Source of the DNA: Candidatus Accumulibacter conexus
Lineage (GTDB): Bacteria; Pseudomonadota; Gammaproteobacteria; Burkholderiales; Rhodocyclaceae
Length of the DNA: 60,530 bases
Direction of reading: 5' to 3'
Assembly (NCBI GenBank): GCA_017592775.1
Contig: JAGFNJ010000032.1
Location: 1-60,530, forward strand
The translations under genes were made by a program, and so were the position numbers. Shown here in pieces: positions 1 to 8,912 of this stretch (position 1 is the first letter of the stretch; the number at the start of each line of letters is the position of its first letter). The notes below the pieces were generated by a model. That model was not told where the DNA came from. It worked only from the letters and a program-made list of their open reading frames with translations, and ran no database searches.

Positions 1-36
1 CCGCCCCATCCGTTTGGCATCGCGTCTGTGATCACC

Positions 37-2961
37 TCAAGCGGATTCTCGCTGGTATCGAGGAGCCACCAACGCATCGGTTGCTGGGAAATTATGCGGA
101 TGGAGTCGGCTAACTGCGGTTTTTAGGATGAAGTAGCCCTGCGCGTAGTCAACGCCGAAGCTGGCCAGCAGATTCAGGGCGCGCTCATCCTCGACGAACT
201 CGGCGACGGTCTTCTTGCCAAAGCCATGCGCCACTTTCGACAGGGCCTCGACGAAGACCTGATCATCCTGGCTATCGACGAGCGAGCGGACGAATGAGCC
301 GTCGATCTTGACGTAATCCACCGGCAACTGCTTGACGTAGTTGAACGACGAGAAGCCGACACCGAAGTCGTCAAGCGAGAACGCGCAACCGAGTTCACGG
401 ACCTCGCTCATGAACCTGCGGGCGGCAGCGAAATCGGCCACCGCAGCCGTCTCGGTGATCTCGAAAACGATGTCGCTGGCCAGGTCGCGATTCTGCGCCA
501 GCTTCTCGCGCAGGAAGGACAACAGGCTGGCATCATTGATGCTGACACCGGACAGATTGATCGAGAACTTGTAACTCCTGCCTGCCCGGCGCGAGACCTC
601 CATCCTGGCGAGGACCATGCCGATGACGTGACGGTCGATGTCGCGGATCAGGCCACTGCTCTCGGCCACTTCCATGAACATGCCCGGCGGTACCACCCCG
701 CCATCGGCTGCCCGCATGCGCACCAGCGCCTCGAAGTGACTGACCTTGCGCGCGGCAATGTCGAGGATCGGCTGGTAGTGGACGACGAAGCCATCACTCC
801 CCAAAGAGCGATTGATCATCTCTTCCCAGTGCAGGCGACTCTGCATCTTTTCCTGCACCCCCTCTCCCTCCGAGTAGAGGTGCCAGCTCCCGCCGCCCTT
901 CGATTTGGCCTGATACATCGCAATGTCGGCGTTGGTCAGGAGCAGTTCGGCGTCCATCTTCGCCGCCGAGAAGACGACGATGCCGATGCTCGCCGAAACG
1001 CGATGATTGGCCCCGAGACCGGGAAACTTGATCTCCGCCAGACGCCGGTTGATCTTTTCCGCCACCTGCACGGCACCGGCACTGTCGCACTCGTGCAGCA
1101 GGACACCGAGTTCGTCGCCGCCCAGGCGGCCGATCCTGTCGCTCGTGCGGGCCACGTGGGCGACCTCCTCGGCGACGATCTTGAGGAGCGCGTCACCCGC
1201 CTGGTGGCCGCTGACGTCGTTGACGTACTTGAAGGCATCGAGGTCAAGATAGAGAAGCGCACCATCGTGCCCCGAGCGACGGGCATCGACCAGAGCCTTG
1301 CGCAGGATGTCCTGGAAATGCCGCCGGTTGACCAGGCCCGTGAGCAGATCACGCTCCGCCAGGTACTTGCGTTCCGTGTGGTCGACACCGACCGACAGAA
1401 CCATCACGGCATCACCGGGCTGTCCGGACAGCCGCGAATGGTTCCAGGTGATCTCGTAGGGCTCACCACCCTTGCCCTGGAGGATCGATTCCAGCTGTAC
1501 ATGTTGGCGGTCGCCAGCAGCGATCTCGTGCACAGCCTGCCTTGCCGCAGCCATCTGCAGCGAGTCCCCGCCGATCAGTTCGAAGAACGAGCTGGCCGCC
1601 AGATCCTCCTCGCTCAGTCCCGCAAGCTGGCGTCCGTAGCGGTTGAGCGTGAGGATGCGGCCGGCGGCCGACTGCGTCAGGATGATGACCTGGGCCGTAT
1701 CGAGGAGGCTGCGGCTGAAGTCCCTTTCCACGGAAATCCGCTGCAGCATCCCCTCGTTCACTGCGGCGTGCGCCGCGACATCGCGCTCGAGCGTCTCGAG
1801 GCGGTACGACAGGTCGATCGCCGCCTCGTCCAGACTGTCGATCTCATCCTCCACCAGGCGACGGGGACGCGGAGCGATGCGTCTGCGTGCCTCGGCAAAG
1901 GCGCTGCGCCCGAGCAGAGGAATCGCGTTCGCGGTCCGCGTCATTCGCTGCAGCGGCGCATTGACCAGCAGCGCCAGAAGCAGCAGCGATACCAGGGAGA
2001 CGAGCAACTCGCCCTGCAAGCGGTTGACGACCGACTTGTGGATATCGGCCAACGCCAGTGTCAGATCGTCGATGACCACCATCGTCGCCGGCACGGAGGC
2101 ACCAGTGGGGAAATCCAGGGCAAGGAACGACAACTCGAACTGCCTGCCTTCGTAGGGTAGCGACAGGTAGGCGTGCGCCGGGCCAGGCGGCGGGCGAGGC
2201 AGGGACTCGAGTTGGCGCAGGAGCGGTCGGTGGCTGCCCATGCTGCTCAAGGGAATCGCCCGCAGGCCAAGCCGCGGCAGGTAGGCTTCGTCGACCGGCT
2301 CCACGGGCACATGCCGGCGCAGCGGGACGAGAACGCCCAGATCGGCACCGGTGACACGCTGGAACGAGTTGACCACGTCAGCCAGCGAGCTGCCGAGAAC
2401 GACGGCCCCGGCCACCTTCCCCGCCGAGAGGATTGGCGCGGCAGCATACTCGGTACACACGTCGCGACAGTGGGTCCAGCTGATCGCACGTTCGCTGTTG
2501 ATGACCTCGGCCACCTGCACCGTCGATTGCACCTCTGGTCCATCACCGCTGGTCCACACAGCCAGTTGCTCGCCGCTCGTCAGATAGACCTGCAGCGAGT
2601 CGATACCGTAGCCGTACTGCAAGGCGGGCCAGTAGCTGTCGAAGTGCTGACGGAGCAGAGCATTGCCGGCCGGGGTCTGGAACAGGGTGACGCCAACCGA
2701 GTCCAGGGCTGCAAGTACGCCAGCAAGCGCCTGCAGCCGCAAGCCCACTTCGCTGCGCAGCGCGAAAGCCTGCGCCACCAGGCGCGCACGGGTCTCGGCG
2801 CGCTGTTCCTCAAAGCGCCTCATCAGGTCCTGATAGTGCAACCAGGAGAGCAGGCCGCTGACCGACAGCATGACGGCCCCCAGCGTCAGCAGCACCTTCC
2901 ATTTGAGGCTCAGGAAGTGTGACCGCGCAGGATCTCCACTCGGTGACTTTGTTTCCGGCAT
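37..2961 (-). CDS. Membrane-bound PAS-GGDEF-EAL c-di-GMP signalling protein
   Basis: Predicted bifunctional c-di-GMP enzyme of 974 residues in the inner membrane. An N-terminal membrane segment (about residues 20-42) and a second one (about 318-337) bracket a periplasmic sensor of some 270 residues containing a close cysteine pair (HCRDVC). A PAS-like domain follows (about 415-535), then GGDEF and EAL domains. The cyclase signature reads GGDEL (614-618) rather than GGDEF, and is preceded five residues upstream by an RTSD inhibitory-site motif. The EAL motif (744-746) and the downstream INLS, EITE, DDFG, KIDG and QGY motifs look intact. I therefore infer likely phosphodiesterase activity and uncertain cyclase activity. 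It begins 9 bp after the barrel gene and is the last gene of a three-gene unit, so its periplasmic domain may read a signal linked to the two upstream products. The ligand cannot be read from sequence. Confidence 0.9.
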   Translation of the reverse strand: MPETKSPSGDPARSHFLSLKWKVLLTLGAVMLSVSGLLSWLHYQDLMRRFEEQRAETRARLVAQAFALRSEVGLRLQALAGVLAALDSVGVTLFQTPAGNALLRQHFDSYWPALQYGYGIDSLQVYLTSGEQLAVWTSGDGPEVQSTVQVAEVINSERAISWTHCRDVCTEYAAAPILSAGKVAGAVVLGSSLADVVNSFQRVTGADLGVLVPLRRHVPVEPVDEAYLPRLGLRAIPLSSMGSHRPLLRQLESLPRPPPGPAHAYLSLPYEGRQFELSFLALDFPTGASVPATMVVIDDLTLALADIHKSVVNRLQGELLVSLVSLLLLALLVNAPLQRMTRTANAIPLLGRSAFAEARRRIAPRPRRLVEDEIDSLDEAAIDLSYRLETLERDVAAHAAVNEGMLQRISVERDFSRSLLDTAQVIILTQSAAGRILTLNRYGRQLAGLSEEDLAASSFFELIGGDSLQMAAARQAVHEIAAGDRQHVQLESILQGKGGEPYEITWNHSRLSGQPGDAVMVLSVGVDHTERKYLAERDLLTGLVNRRHFQDILRKALVDARRSGHDGALLYLDLDAFKYVNDVSGHQAGDALLKIVAEEVAHVARTSDRIGRLGGDELGVLLHECDSAGAVQVAEKINRRLAEIKFPGLGANHRVSASIGIVVFSAAKMDAELLLTNADIAMYQAKSKGGGSWHLYSEGEGVQEKMQSRLHWEEMINRSLGSDGFVVHYQPILDIAARKVSHFEALVRMRAADGGVVPPGMFMEVAESSGLIRDIDRHVIGMVLARMEVSRRAGRSYKFSINLSGVSINDASLLSFLREKLAQNRDLASDIVFEITETAAVADFAAARRFMSEVRELGCAFSLDDFGVGFSSFNYVKQLPVDYVKIDGSFVRSLVDSQDDQVFVEALSKVAHGFGKKTVAEFVEDERALNLLASFGVDYAQGYFILKTAVSRLHPHNFPATDALVAPRYQRESA

Positions 2962-2970
2962 TGCGCGCGA

Positions 2971-4182
2971 CTAGAAACGGAAGGAGGCTTGCAGCATGAA
3001 GTTGTCCCAGTAGCGACGCAACGACTGCGGATTCGGGTTGTCCTGCGCCGCCAGGAAGCCTGTGCCGTCGACGCGATGTGCCTCGGCGCGCAGCATGAAC
3101 TGGGGTGTCACATCGAAACGCATGCCGACGGTCCAGTCCTTGGCAAAGCGGGTGAACCCGGGCAGCCGGGTGGCGGCAGCGAAGTCCTTGCCATCGCGAT
3201 CGTTCTGGTCGGCGTAGTAGGCATCGTAGCGCAGCAGGGCTTCCCACTGTGGCGTCAGCCGATAGGTCCCCTGCACATAGTAACTCTGTCCGTTGAAGGT
3301 GCCGTTGTAGAAGTAGGGGCCGAAATCGTCGACGGAGGTGCGGCGCAAGGCGTATTCGCTGGTCAGACTCCAGTTCTCGGCGTTGTACTGGGCGGAAAAG
3401 ATCAGTGGCGTGAGCTTGAACCGGCCGGCCTGCAGGATGTCCCCGAAGCCCGGCTTGTACTTGAGATCGAGGCGCAGGGCCGTGAACGCCAGCCGATACC
3501 GGTTGCCGGCCCCCTCGTAAAGGATCTGCAGATCGGGCGCCAGCTTCGAATCGAGGCTGCCGGGGCGATTGAGTCCAACCAGCGGCACCTTTGCTGCCTC
3601 GGTATCGGTTTGCGGCTGTCCGTACGCGAAGCTCGCCGAGAGCGTCCCACCTTCGCCGTAGCGCTCGATGTAAACCTCGGCACCGTCTGCCGACACGGTC
3701 AGGTTGCGCGTCCGCTCAAAGTAGATCGACTGCGGCAGAACGATGCTTGGTCGCGTGAAAGGCACGTCGCGTGTCGTGTTGTACAGACCATAGGCAGTCT
3801 TGATCCGCCCCATGCGGATCCCCGCTCGACCTTCTTCGCTCGACATCGGAGTCCAGTCGAGCAGGCCATAGTCGAGCCGCACACCCCCGTCATCCGTGCC
3901 ACCTGCACGCCGCGACAGCAGTTCGGCCGACAGCTGGAGAGCCGGCGTCAGGCGCCACGAAGCATTGACCCCGATCTCGGAGAAGTCCTTGCTGATCTGG
4001 TTGTCGCTTTGCCCGAAGAAGTTGTTGTCGGTCGTATTCACCAGGGTCAGCGAAGCAAAGCCGTGCAACTGGAAAGCGCCATTGAGCAGGTCCAGGGCGT
4101 GCGCAGCCGTTGCCCCGGACAGCGACCAGGCGAGCAGCAACAGGCTCGATATGGTCTTAGCGAATCTTGAGCACACGCACAT
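2971..4182 (-). CDS. Porin-like outer-membrane beta-barrel protein
   Basis: 403-residue predicted outer-membrane protein. It has a signal peptide (hydrophobic stretch about residues 10-22, probable cut after AHA near residue 29), alternating amphipathic strands rich in Tyr, Arg and Asp, and a C-terminal phenylalanine (ASFRF), which is typical of barrels inserted by BAM. It lacks the general-porin signatures that I would recognise with certainty. The overall look is of the OprO/P- or DcaP-like specialised channels, but I cannot name the substrate. Its start overlaps the end of the PstS-like gene by 26 bp, and its stop lies 9 bp before the GGDEF-EAL gene, so the three are probably co-transcribed. 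Confidence 0.8.
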   Translation of the reverse strand: MCVCSRFAKTISSLLLLAWSLSGATAAHALDLLNGAFQLHGFASLTLVNTTDNNFFGQSDNQISKDFSEIGVNASWRLTPALQLSAELLSRRAGGTDDGGVRLDYGLLDWTPMSSEEGRAGIRMGRIKTAYGLYNTTRDVPFTRPSIVLPQSIYFERTRNLTVSADGAEVYIERYGEGGTLSASFAYGQPQTDTEAAKVPLVGLNRPGSLDSKLAPDLQILYEGAGNRYRLAFTALRLDLKYKPGFGDILQAGRFKLTPLIFSAQYNAENWSLTSEYALRRTSVDDFGPYFYNGTFNGQSYYVQGTYRLTPQWEALLRYDAYYADQNDRDGKDFAAATRLPGFTRFAKDWTVGMRFDVTPQFMLRAEAHRVDGTGFLAAQDNPNPQSLRRYWDNFMLQASFRF

Positions 4183-4627
4183 TCGGAGTCACCTCGCTCG
4201 CCTTGACGTAACCAATCGCCCCGGGGGTGGATGCCACTCTGGCCAACATCTCCTGCGGTGAAGCAACCACCTCCGGGTACTGGCCCTGGCCCGAAAAAAC
4301 CTGCCGGTCCCAGGCCATGCGCAACTGCTGCGGGAACACGTTCAGGACGGACTTGCTGAAAGTGGCGTGCTCGGGCACCTCGTCGGCAAGGACGAAGACC
4401 TTGGCCGGCGTCTCGCCGGGCCATCGCTGCAGACGCATTCCCAGGATGGCGCGCAGCGAGGCGCGCGGAATGCTGTCTTCGGTGGTCGCCGGATGGGCGA
4501 TCACCGCCATCACCGGCTCCGGTGACTGGGCCCAGGCGATGCCAAGGAAGAGGCCGCTCGCCAAGACCCAGAACAGCGTCAGTTGGAGCACGGAAGTCGC
4601 GAATTTAATTGCAGGAGTTTTCTCCAT
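4157..4627 (-). CDS. Small PstS-like periplasmic substrate-binding protein
   Basis: 156-residue secreted protein with a signal sequence (hydrophobic core followed by AWAQS, cut near residue 35 of the chosen start). The mature part resembles one lobe of the phosphate-binding PBP superfamily: an SRASLRAILGM-like N-terminal segment and a typical end in which the protein 'is shown to be' GAIGYVKASEV. It is about half the length of a true PstS (about 320-346 residues), and no pst transport genes are nearby, so a sensory or accessory role is more likely than transport. The ATG at 4627 was chosen because it directly precedes the signal peptide; the frame stays open 90 bp further upstream. It is the first gene of the unit with the barrel and the c-di-GMP protein. 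Confidence 0.75.
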   Translation of the reverse strand: MEKTPAIKFATSVLQLTLFWVLASGLFLGIAWAQSPEPVMAVIAHPATTEDSIPRASLRAILGMRLQRWPGETPAKVFVLADEVPEHATFSKSVLNVFPQQLRMAWDRQVFSGQGQYPEVVASPQEMLARVASTPGAIGYVKASEVTPNVRVLKIR

Positions 4628-4728
4628 CACGGCGCATCGTACCAGACTATTCGCCGGCTCATCAGCCGCCGCCGGTCGTTTTGACGACCGTTCATGCAGC
4701 TGTCGGCAGATGCGCACCCCACCTCCTC

Positions 4729-5799
4729 CTAGATCCCCGAGCCACCCTCCTCCAGCGTCGTCGGCGGTGCCGCAAAAACCCTGAGCTGGCGCGGCTTCAG
4801 CCAGACCTGCTGCCCCTCGGCCAGCAGCAGCACATCGGCGCGCTCGCGGGTGAGTTCGACCTCGATCAATTCCGAAGCATGCGCCAGTTCGACTCGCACC
4901 AGAGGCCCAATCGCGTGCACCTCCTGTACCGTCGCCTGCAAGCTGCCGAAAACCGGACGGTGCTCGATGTCGATATCGTGTGGTCGCACGTAGGCGGTCG
5001 CTTCTGCTGCCGGCACGGCTCCGTTGTGCTCCCTGCCGACATCCGCCCAGGCACCGTGCATCCGGCTGTGGAACACGTTGACGTTGCCGAGGAACTCATA
5101 GACGAAGGGTGACGCGGGGTTCGTGTAGACCTCGTCGGGCGAGCCGATCTGCTCGACTCGTCCCTGGTTCATGACCACGACGCGGTCGGCCACTTCCAGC
5201 GCTTCCTCCTGATCGTGCGTCACGAACACACTCGTTATGTGCATTTCGTCGTGCAGACGCCGCAACCAGCGGCGCAGTTCCTTGCGCACCTTGGTATCGA
5301 GCGCGCCAAAGGGTTCATCGAGCAGCAGCACCCGCGGCTCGACCGCCAGCGCACGCGCCAGAGCGATGCGCTGGCGCTGTCCGCCCGAGAGTTGCGACGG
5401 GTAGCGATCGGCCAACCACTCGAGCTGGACGAGTTGGAGCAGATCGCTCACCCGGCGCCGGATTTCCGCCTCGGCAGGACGCAGCTGGCGTGGCCTGACG
5501 CGCAGGCCAAAGGCGACGTTCTCGAAAACGGACATGTGGCGAAACAGTGCGTAATGCTGAAAGACGAAGCCGACATTGCGGTCGCGCGCGTGGACATGAG
5601 TAGCCTCCTCGCCGGCAAAGAAGACCTGGCCGCTATCGGCGGTTTCCATGCCGGCGATGATCCGCAGCAGGGTGGTCTTGCCACAGCCGGAAGGCCCGAG
5701 AAGGGCGACAAGCTCGCCGGTCGGGATGTGCAGGCTGACGTCCTGCAGTGCGACGAAGGCGCCAAAACGCTTGCCGATTGCACGGATTTCGATACTCAT
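4729..5799 (-). CDS. cysA: Sulfate/thiosulfate ABC transporter ATP-binding protein
   Basis: 356-residue cytoplasmic ATPase that powers sulfate/thiosulfate import. Visible motifs are Walker [10 protein letters not shown], signature [15 protein letters not shown], Walker [13 protein letters not shown] and the switch histidine in [10 protein letters not shown]-terminal TOBE-like regulatory extension of about 110 residues is typical of CysA/MalK ATPases. The ATG at 5799 ([12 protein letters not shown]) is the canonical CysA start; the frame is open 174 bp further upstream, but that stretch is not CysA-like. It is the last gene of sbp-cysT-cysW-cysA on the minus strand, 94 bp after cysW. Confidence 0.95.
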   Translation of the reverse strand: MSIEIRAIGKRFGAFVALQDVSLHIPTGELVALLGPSGCGKTTLLRIIAGMETADSGQVFFAGEEATHVHARDRNVGFVFQHYALFRHMSVFENVAFGLRVRPRQLRPAEAEIRRRVSDLLQLVQLEWLADRYPSQLSGGQRQRIALARALAVEPRVLLLDEPFGALDTKVRKELRRWLRRLHDEMHITSVFVTHDQEEALEVADRVVVMNQGRVEQIGSPDEVYTNPASPFVYEFLGNVNVFHSRMHGAWADVGREHNGAVPAAEATAYVRPHDIDIEHRPVFGSLQATVQEVHAIGPLVRVELAHASELIEVELTRERADVLLLAEGQQVWLKPRQLRVFAAPPTTLEEGGSGI

Positions 5800-5893
5800 C
5801 GGTGTTCGTCCAGTAAGGTCATCGCACGCCCAATCGCTCGCCGGCAGCCCCAATGGGGCAAGGCCGGCCCACCGCGTCTGTCGCTTGCCATGG

Positions 5894-6769
5894 TCAGTTG
5901 TGCTCCGACGGCAGAGCGGTCGACAGCATGCGCACTTCACGACGCAGTCGCCACTCGACGACCGTCTTGGCAACCAGTGTCACGAGGGCCAACAGGGCCA
6001 GTACCGACGCCGACGCGAAGGCGCCGACCGCGTTGTACTCGTTGTAGAGGATCTCGACGTGCAGTGGCAGCGTGTTGGTCTCGCCACGAATATGGCCGGA
6101 GACCACCGATACCGCACCGAACTCGCCCATGGCGCGGGCGTTGGCGAGAATCACCCCGTACAGCAGCCCCCACCTGATGTTGGGCAGCGTCACCCGGCGG
6201 AACATCTGCCAGCCGCTGGCACCGAGGGATACCGCAGCCTCCTCCTCCTCCCGGCCCTGCGCCTGCATCAGGGGGATCAACTCGCGCGCGACGAACGGCA
6301 GGGTGATGAACATCGTCACCAGGACGATCGCCGGCAGCGCGAACACCACCTTGATGTCGTTCGCCGCCAGCCAAGGCCCGAAAAGGCCCTGGGCACCGAA
6401 GATCAGCAGAAAGACGAGGCCGACGACCACTGGCGAGACCGCGAAGGGGAGGTCGATCAGGGTGATCAGCAGGCTCTTGCCGCGGAACTCGAATTTGGCG
6501 ATGGCCCAGGCGGCAGCGACGCCAAAGCAGATGTTGAGCGGCAGCACCAGAACGGCGACCAGCAGCGTCAGCGTGATCGCCGACCGTGCGTCATGGTCCT
6601 GCAGTGCTTCGAGGTAGGCGCGCCCACCGGCGGCGAAGGCCTCGGCAAATACCGCCAGCAAGGGCAGCAACAGGAAGAAGAAGAGGAAGCCGAGGCCGAC
6701 CGCGAGCAGCAGATGCCGCAGCCAGGCTGGCTCGGCGGTCGCCCGCCGCCGGGCGGGAGGAACGCTCAC
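5894..6769 (-). CDS. cysW: Sulfate ABC transporter permease CysW
   Basis: 291-residue inner-membrane permease with about six membrane segments and the cytoplasmic EAA loop ([20 protein letters not shown]), which docks on the CysA ATPase. It forms the channel with CysT. The start is taken as GTG at 6769, which overlaps the cysT stop in a GTGA junction typical of translational coupling. An ATG 51 bp upstream would give a longer protein overlapping cysT by 55 bp and adding a non-conserved Arg-rich tail. Confidence 0.93.
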   Translation of the reverse strand: MSVPPARRRATAEPAWLRHLLLAVGLGFLFFFLLLPLLAVFAEAFAAGGRAYLEALQDHDARSAITLTLLVAVLVLPLNICFGVAAAWAIAKFEFRGKSLLITLIDLPFAVSPVVVGLVFLLIFGAQGLFGPWLAANDIKVVFALPAIVLVTMFITLPFVARELIPLMQAQGREEEEAAVSLGASGWQMFRRVTLPNIRWGLLYGVILANARAMGEFGAVSVVSGHIRGETNTLPLHVEILYNEYNAVGAFASASVLALLALVTLVAKTVVEWRLRREVRMLSTALPSEHN

Positions 6770-7623
6770 CGCGGCGCTCCGTCGGCCGCCCCGGTACCGT
6801 GGCGGGTGGCTGCCCACCACTGCAGTCCGTTCACCACGAAGAGCATGACGAAAGAGATCAACAGCATGACCACCGCCAGCGCCGTCGCACCGACCACGTC
6901 GTACTGTTCGAGCTTCGAGATGATCAGCAGCGGTGTGATCTCCGAGATCAGCGGCATGTTGCCGGCGATGAAGATGACCGACCCGTACTCGCCGATCGAG
7001 CGTGAGAAGGCCAGAGTGAAGCCGGTCAACAGCGCTGGCAGGAGCGCCGGCCAGAGGACGCGGACGAAGGTCTGCAGACGGGAAGCGCCGAGCGACGCGG
7101 CGGCTTCCTCAACTTCGGGTTCGATGTCCTCGATCACCGGCTGCAGGGTACGGACGACGAAGGGCAGGCCGATGAAGGTCAGCGCCACGACAATTCCTGG
7201 CGGGGCAAAGGCGATCTTCAAACCGAGCGGCTCGAGGTAGCGCCCGATCCAGCCGTTACCGGCATAGAGGGTCGCCAGAGTGATCCCGGCAACGGCCGTC
7301 GGCAGCGCAAAGGGCAGATCGACCAGGGCATCGATCACGCGTTTGCCGGGGAACGAATAGCGGACGAGAACCCACGCCACGATGAGACCGAAAACCGCGT
7401 TGATCGACGCCGCCAGCAGCGAGGCGCCAAAGGTCACACGATAGGAAGCCAGCGCGCGCTCACCGCTGGCGATGTCCCAGAACGCAGCGAGGCTGAGCTG
7501 GCTCGCCTTGAAGACCAGTCCCGACAGCGGCAGCAGGACGATCAGCGACAGGTACAGGACAGCGCAGCCCAGCGACAGCCGAAAGCCGGGTAACAGCCGC
7601 CCGGGACCGAACAGCGGGCGCAT
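6766..7623 (-). CDS. cysT: Sulfate ABC transporter permease CysT (CysU)
   Basis: 285-residue inner-membrane permease, partner of CysW. Hydrophobic helices run through the whole length, and the EAA loop (EEAAASLGASRLQTFVRV) is present near two thirds. The region SRSIGEYGSVIFIAGNMP is characteristic of CysT/CysU. The start chosen is ATG 7623 (MRPLFGPG), 49 bp after sbp. The open frame extends further upstream into sbp but encodes only Arg/Ser-rich sequence there, which I treat as non-coding. The stop overlaps the cysW GTG by 4 bp. Confidence 0.93.
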   Translation of the reverse strand: MRPLFGPGRLLPGFRLSLGCAVLYLSLIVLLPLSGLVFKASQLSLAAFWDIASGERALASYRVTFGASLLAASINAVFGLIVAWVLVRYSFPGKRVIDALVDLPFALPTAVAGITLATLYAGNGWIGRYLEPLGLKIAFAPPGIVVALTFIGLPFVVRTLQPVIEDIEPEVEEAAASLGASRLQTFVRVLWPALLPALLTGFTLAFSRSIGEYGSVIFIAGNMPLISEITPLLIISKLEQYDVVGATALAVVMLLISFVMLFVVNGLQWWAATRHGTGAADGAPR

Positions 7624-7672
7624 CAGGCGAGCAGGCCGGGCGGAAGCGACAACATGGCGTTTCGTCCCGGGC

Positions 7673-8674
7673 TCACTTCTTCTGGTAGATCTGGTCGAAG
7701 CTGCCGCCGTCCTTGAAGTGCGCCGGGAAGGCCTTGTTCCAGCCGCCGAAGACCTCATCGACGGTGAAGGTCCTGACGGGCGGAAACTGCTCGGCATACT
7801 TCTTCAGTATCTCGGGGCTACGCGGCCGCAGATAGTTCTGCGCCGCGTTCTCTTGGCCAGCCGGCGACCACAGGTACTCGAGATAGGCCTGCGCCAGCTT
7901 GCGCGTTCCCTTCTTGTCCACCACCGGGTTCACGATCGCGACCGGGAACTCGGTGAGGATCGACAATGAGGGGTACACCACGGTGAACTCGCCCTTGCCG
8001 AACTCGCGCGCGATCAGTTCGGCCTCGCTTTCGAAGGAGACCAGGACATCGCCGATCCGGCGCTGCATGAAAGTGGTCGTCGCGTCGCGCCCGCCGGCGG
8101 CGAACAAGGGCGCGTTCTGCAGCAGCCTGGCGACGAACTCCTGTGCCGTACGCTCGTTGCCGCCGGGCTGCCGGAGCGCGAAGCCCCACGCGGCGAGATA
8201 GGTGTAGCGACCGTTGCCGGTGTTCTTGGGATGCGGCAGGATCACCTGTACACCCGGTTTGACGAGGTCGGGCCAGTCCCTGATCGCCTTCGGGTTGTCC
8301 TTGCGGACGATGAACACCATCGTGGACGTATATGGCGACGCATTGTTGGGAAAGCGCCTGGCGTAATCCTTGGCAACCAGTCCTTTCTCGGCCAGAAAGT
8401 CGACGTCGGACGCCTGGTTCATCGTCACGACGTCCGCTTCCAGCCCGTCGGCAACGGCCCGCACCTGCTTGCTCGACCCGGCATGTGACTGCTTCAGCTC
8501 GACCGACTCGCCACTCAGGGCCTTCCAGTGCTTCTGGAACAACGGGTTGTAATCCTTGTAGAAATCCCTGGCGACGTCATAGGAGACGTTGAGCAGACTG
8601 AGTTGAGCCAGGGCCGGCAGGGCACAGAGGCCAAGCGCCAAGGTCGCACACAACTGGCGAATGAATCGGGACAT
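7673..8674 (-). CDS. sbp: Periplasmic sulfate-binding protein
   Basis: 333-residue secreted receptor that delivers sulfate to CysTWA. Signal peptide is about residues 1-24 (cut after ALA). The mature protein opens with LLNVSYDVARDFYKDYN, the hallmark of Sbp/CysP. Further conserved blocks are HAGSSKQVRAV, TMNQASDVDFLAEKG and LPHPKNTGNGRYTYLAAW. Two in-frame ATGs exist (8686 and 8674). A GGAGG at 8680-8684 sits five bases before the second, so the second is chosen. Sbp and CysP cannot be separated with certainty from sequence. First gene of the sulfate operon. Confidence 0.93.
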   Translation of the reverse strand: MSRFIRQLCATLALGLCALPALAQLSLLNVSYDVARDFYKDYNPLFQKHWKALSGESVELKQSHAGSSKQVRAVADGLEADVVTMNQASDVDFLAEKGLVAKDYARRFPNNASPYTSTMVFIVRKDNPKAIRDWPDLVKPGVQVILPHPKNTGNGRYTYLAAWGFALRQPGGNERTAQEFVARLLQNAPLFAAGGRDATTTFMQRRIGDVLVSFESEAELIAREFGKGEFTVVYPSLSILTEFPVAIVNPVVDKKGTRKLAQAYLEYLWSPAGQENAAQNYLRPRSPEILKKYAEQFPPVRTFTVDEVFGGWNKAFPAHFKDGGSFDQIYQKK

Positions 8675-8679
8675 GCACG

Positions 8680-8684
8680 CCTCC
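8680..8684 (-). promoter_or_regulatory. Ribosome binding site of sbp that decides the start
   Basis: Perfect GGAGG on the minus strand, five bases before ATG 8674. It overlaps the end of the alternative ATG at 8686, so it can serve only the downstream start. Confidence 0.7.
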
Positions 8685-8713
8685 ATGTCAGTGTTATTGC
8701 GGAACAGGCCGTC

Positions 8714-8741
8714 ATGATAGCGAAGACGGTTAGAACGACAA
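8714..8741 (-). promoter_or_regulatory. Candidate sigma70 promoter of the sulfate operon
   Basis: On the minus strand TTGTCG (8741-8736), a 16-base spacer and TATCAT (8719-8714) lie about 40 bases before the sbp start. Immediately upstream an imperfect inverted repeat ATGAA-tg-TTCAT (8745-8756) could be an operator. Sulfate operons are commonly CysB-activated, but CysB sites are too loose to call by eye. Confidence 0.4.
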
Positions 8742-8863
8742 AGGATGAATGTTCATTTGTTTATTGCCCTCAGTTATACTTGGCTTGCCGCAGCGCGTGC
8801 CCATGAAGGCCCGATGCCCGGCACAACAGTCATCACCTGGACAGGTCCGCCAACCCGACAAGC

Positions 8864-8896
8864 AAAAAAAGAGCCACGGCATGCCGTGGCTTCTCT
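8864..8896 (-). terminator. Rho-independent terminator after the PBP7-type gene
   Basis: On the minus strand a perfect GCCACGGCATGCCGTGGC hairpin (8873-8890) is followed by a run of seven T (8870-8864). It starts about 20 bp after the endopeptidase stop and separates it from the sulfate operon. Confidence 0.85.
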
Positions 8897-8912
8897 TGCT
8901 GCAGCCGGCGTC

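Noticed and set aside
4673-4690. Hairpin CGGTCG-ttttga-CGACCG between cysA and the PstS-like gene
   Set aside because: Short 6-bp stem without a T-tract; possible but too weak to list as a terminator.
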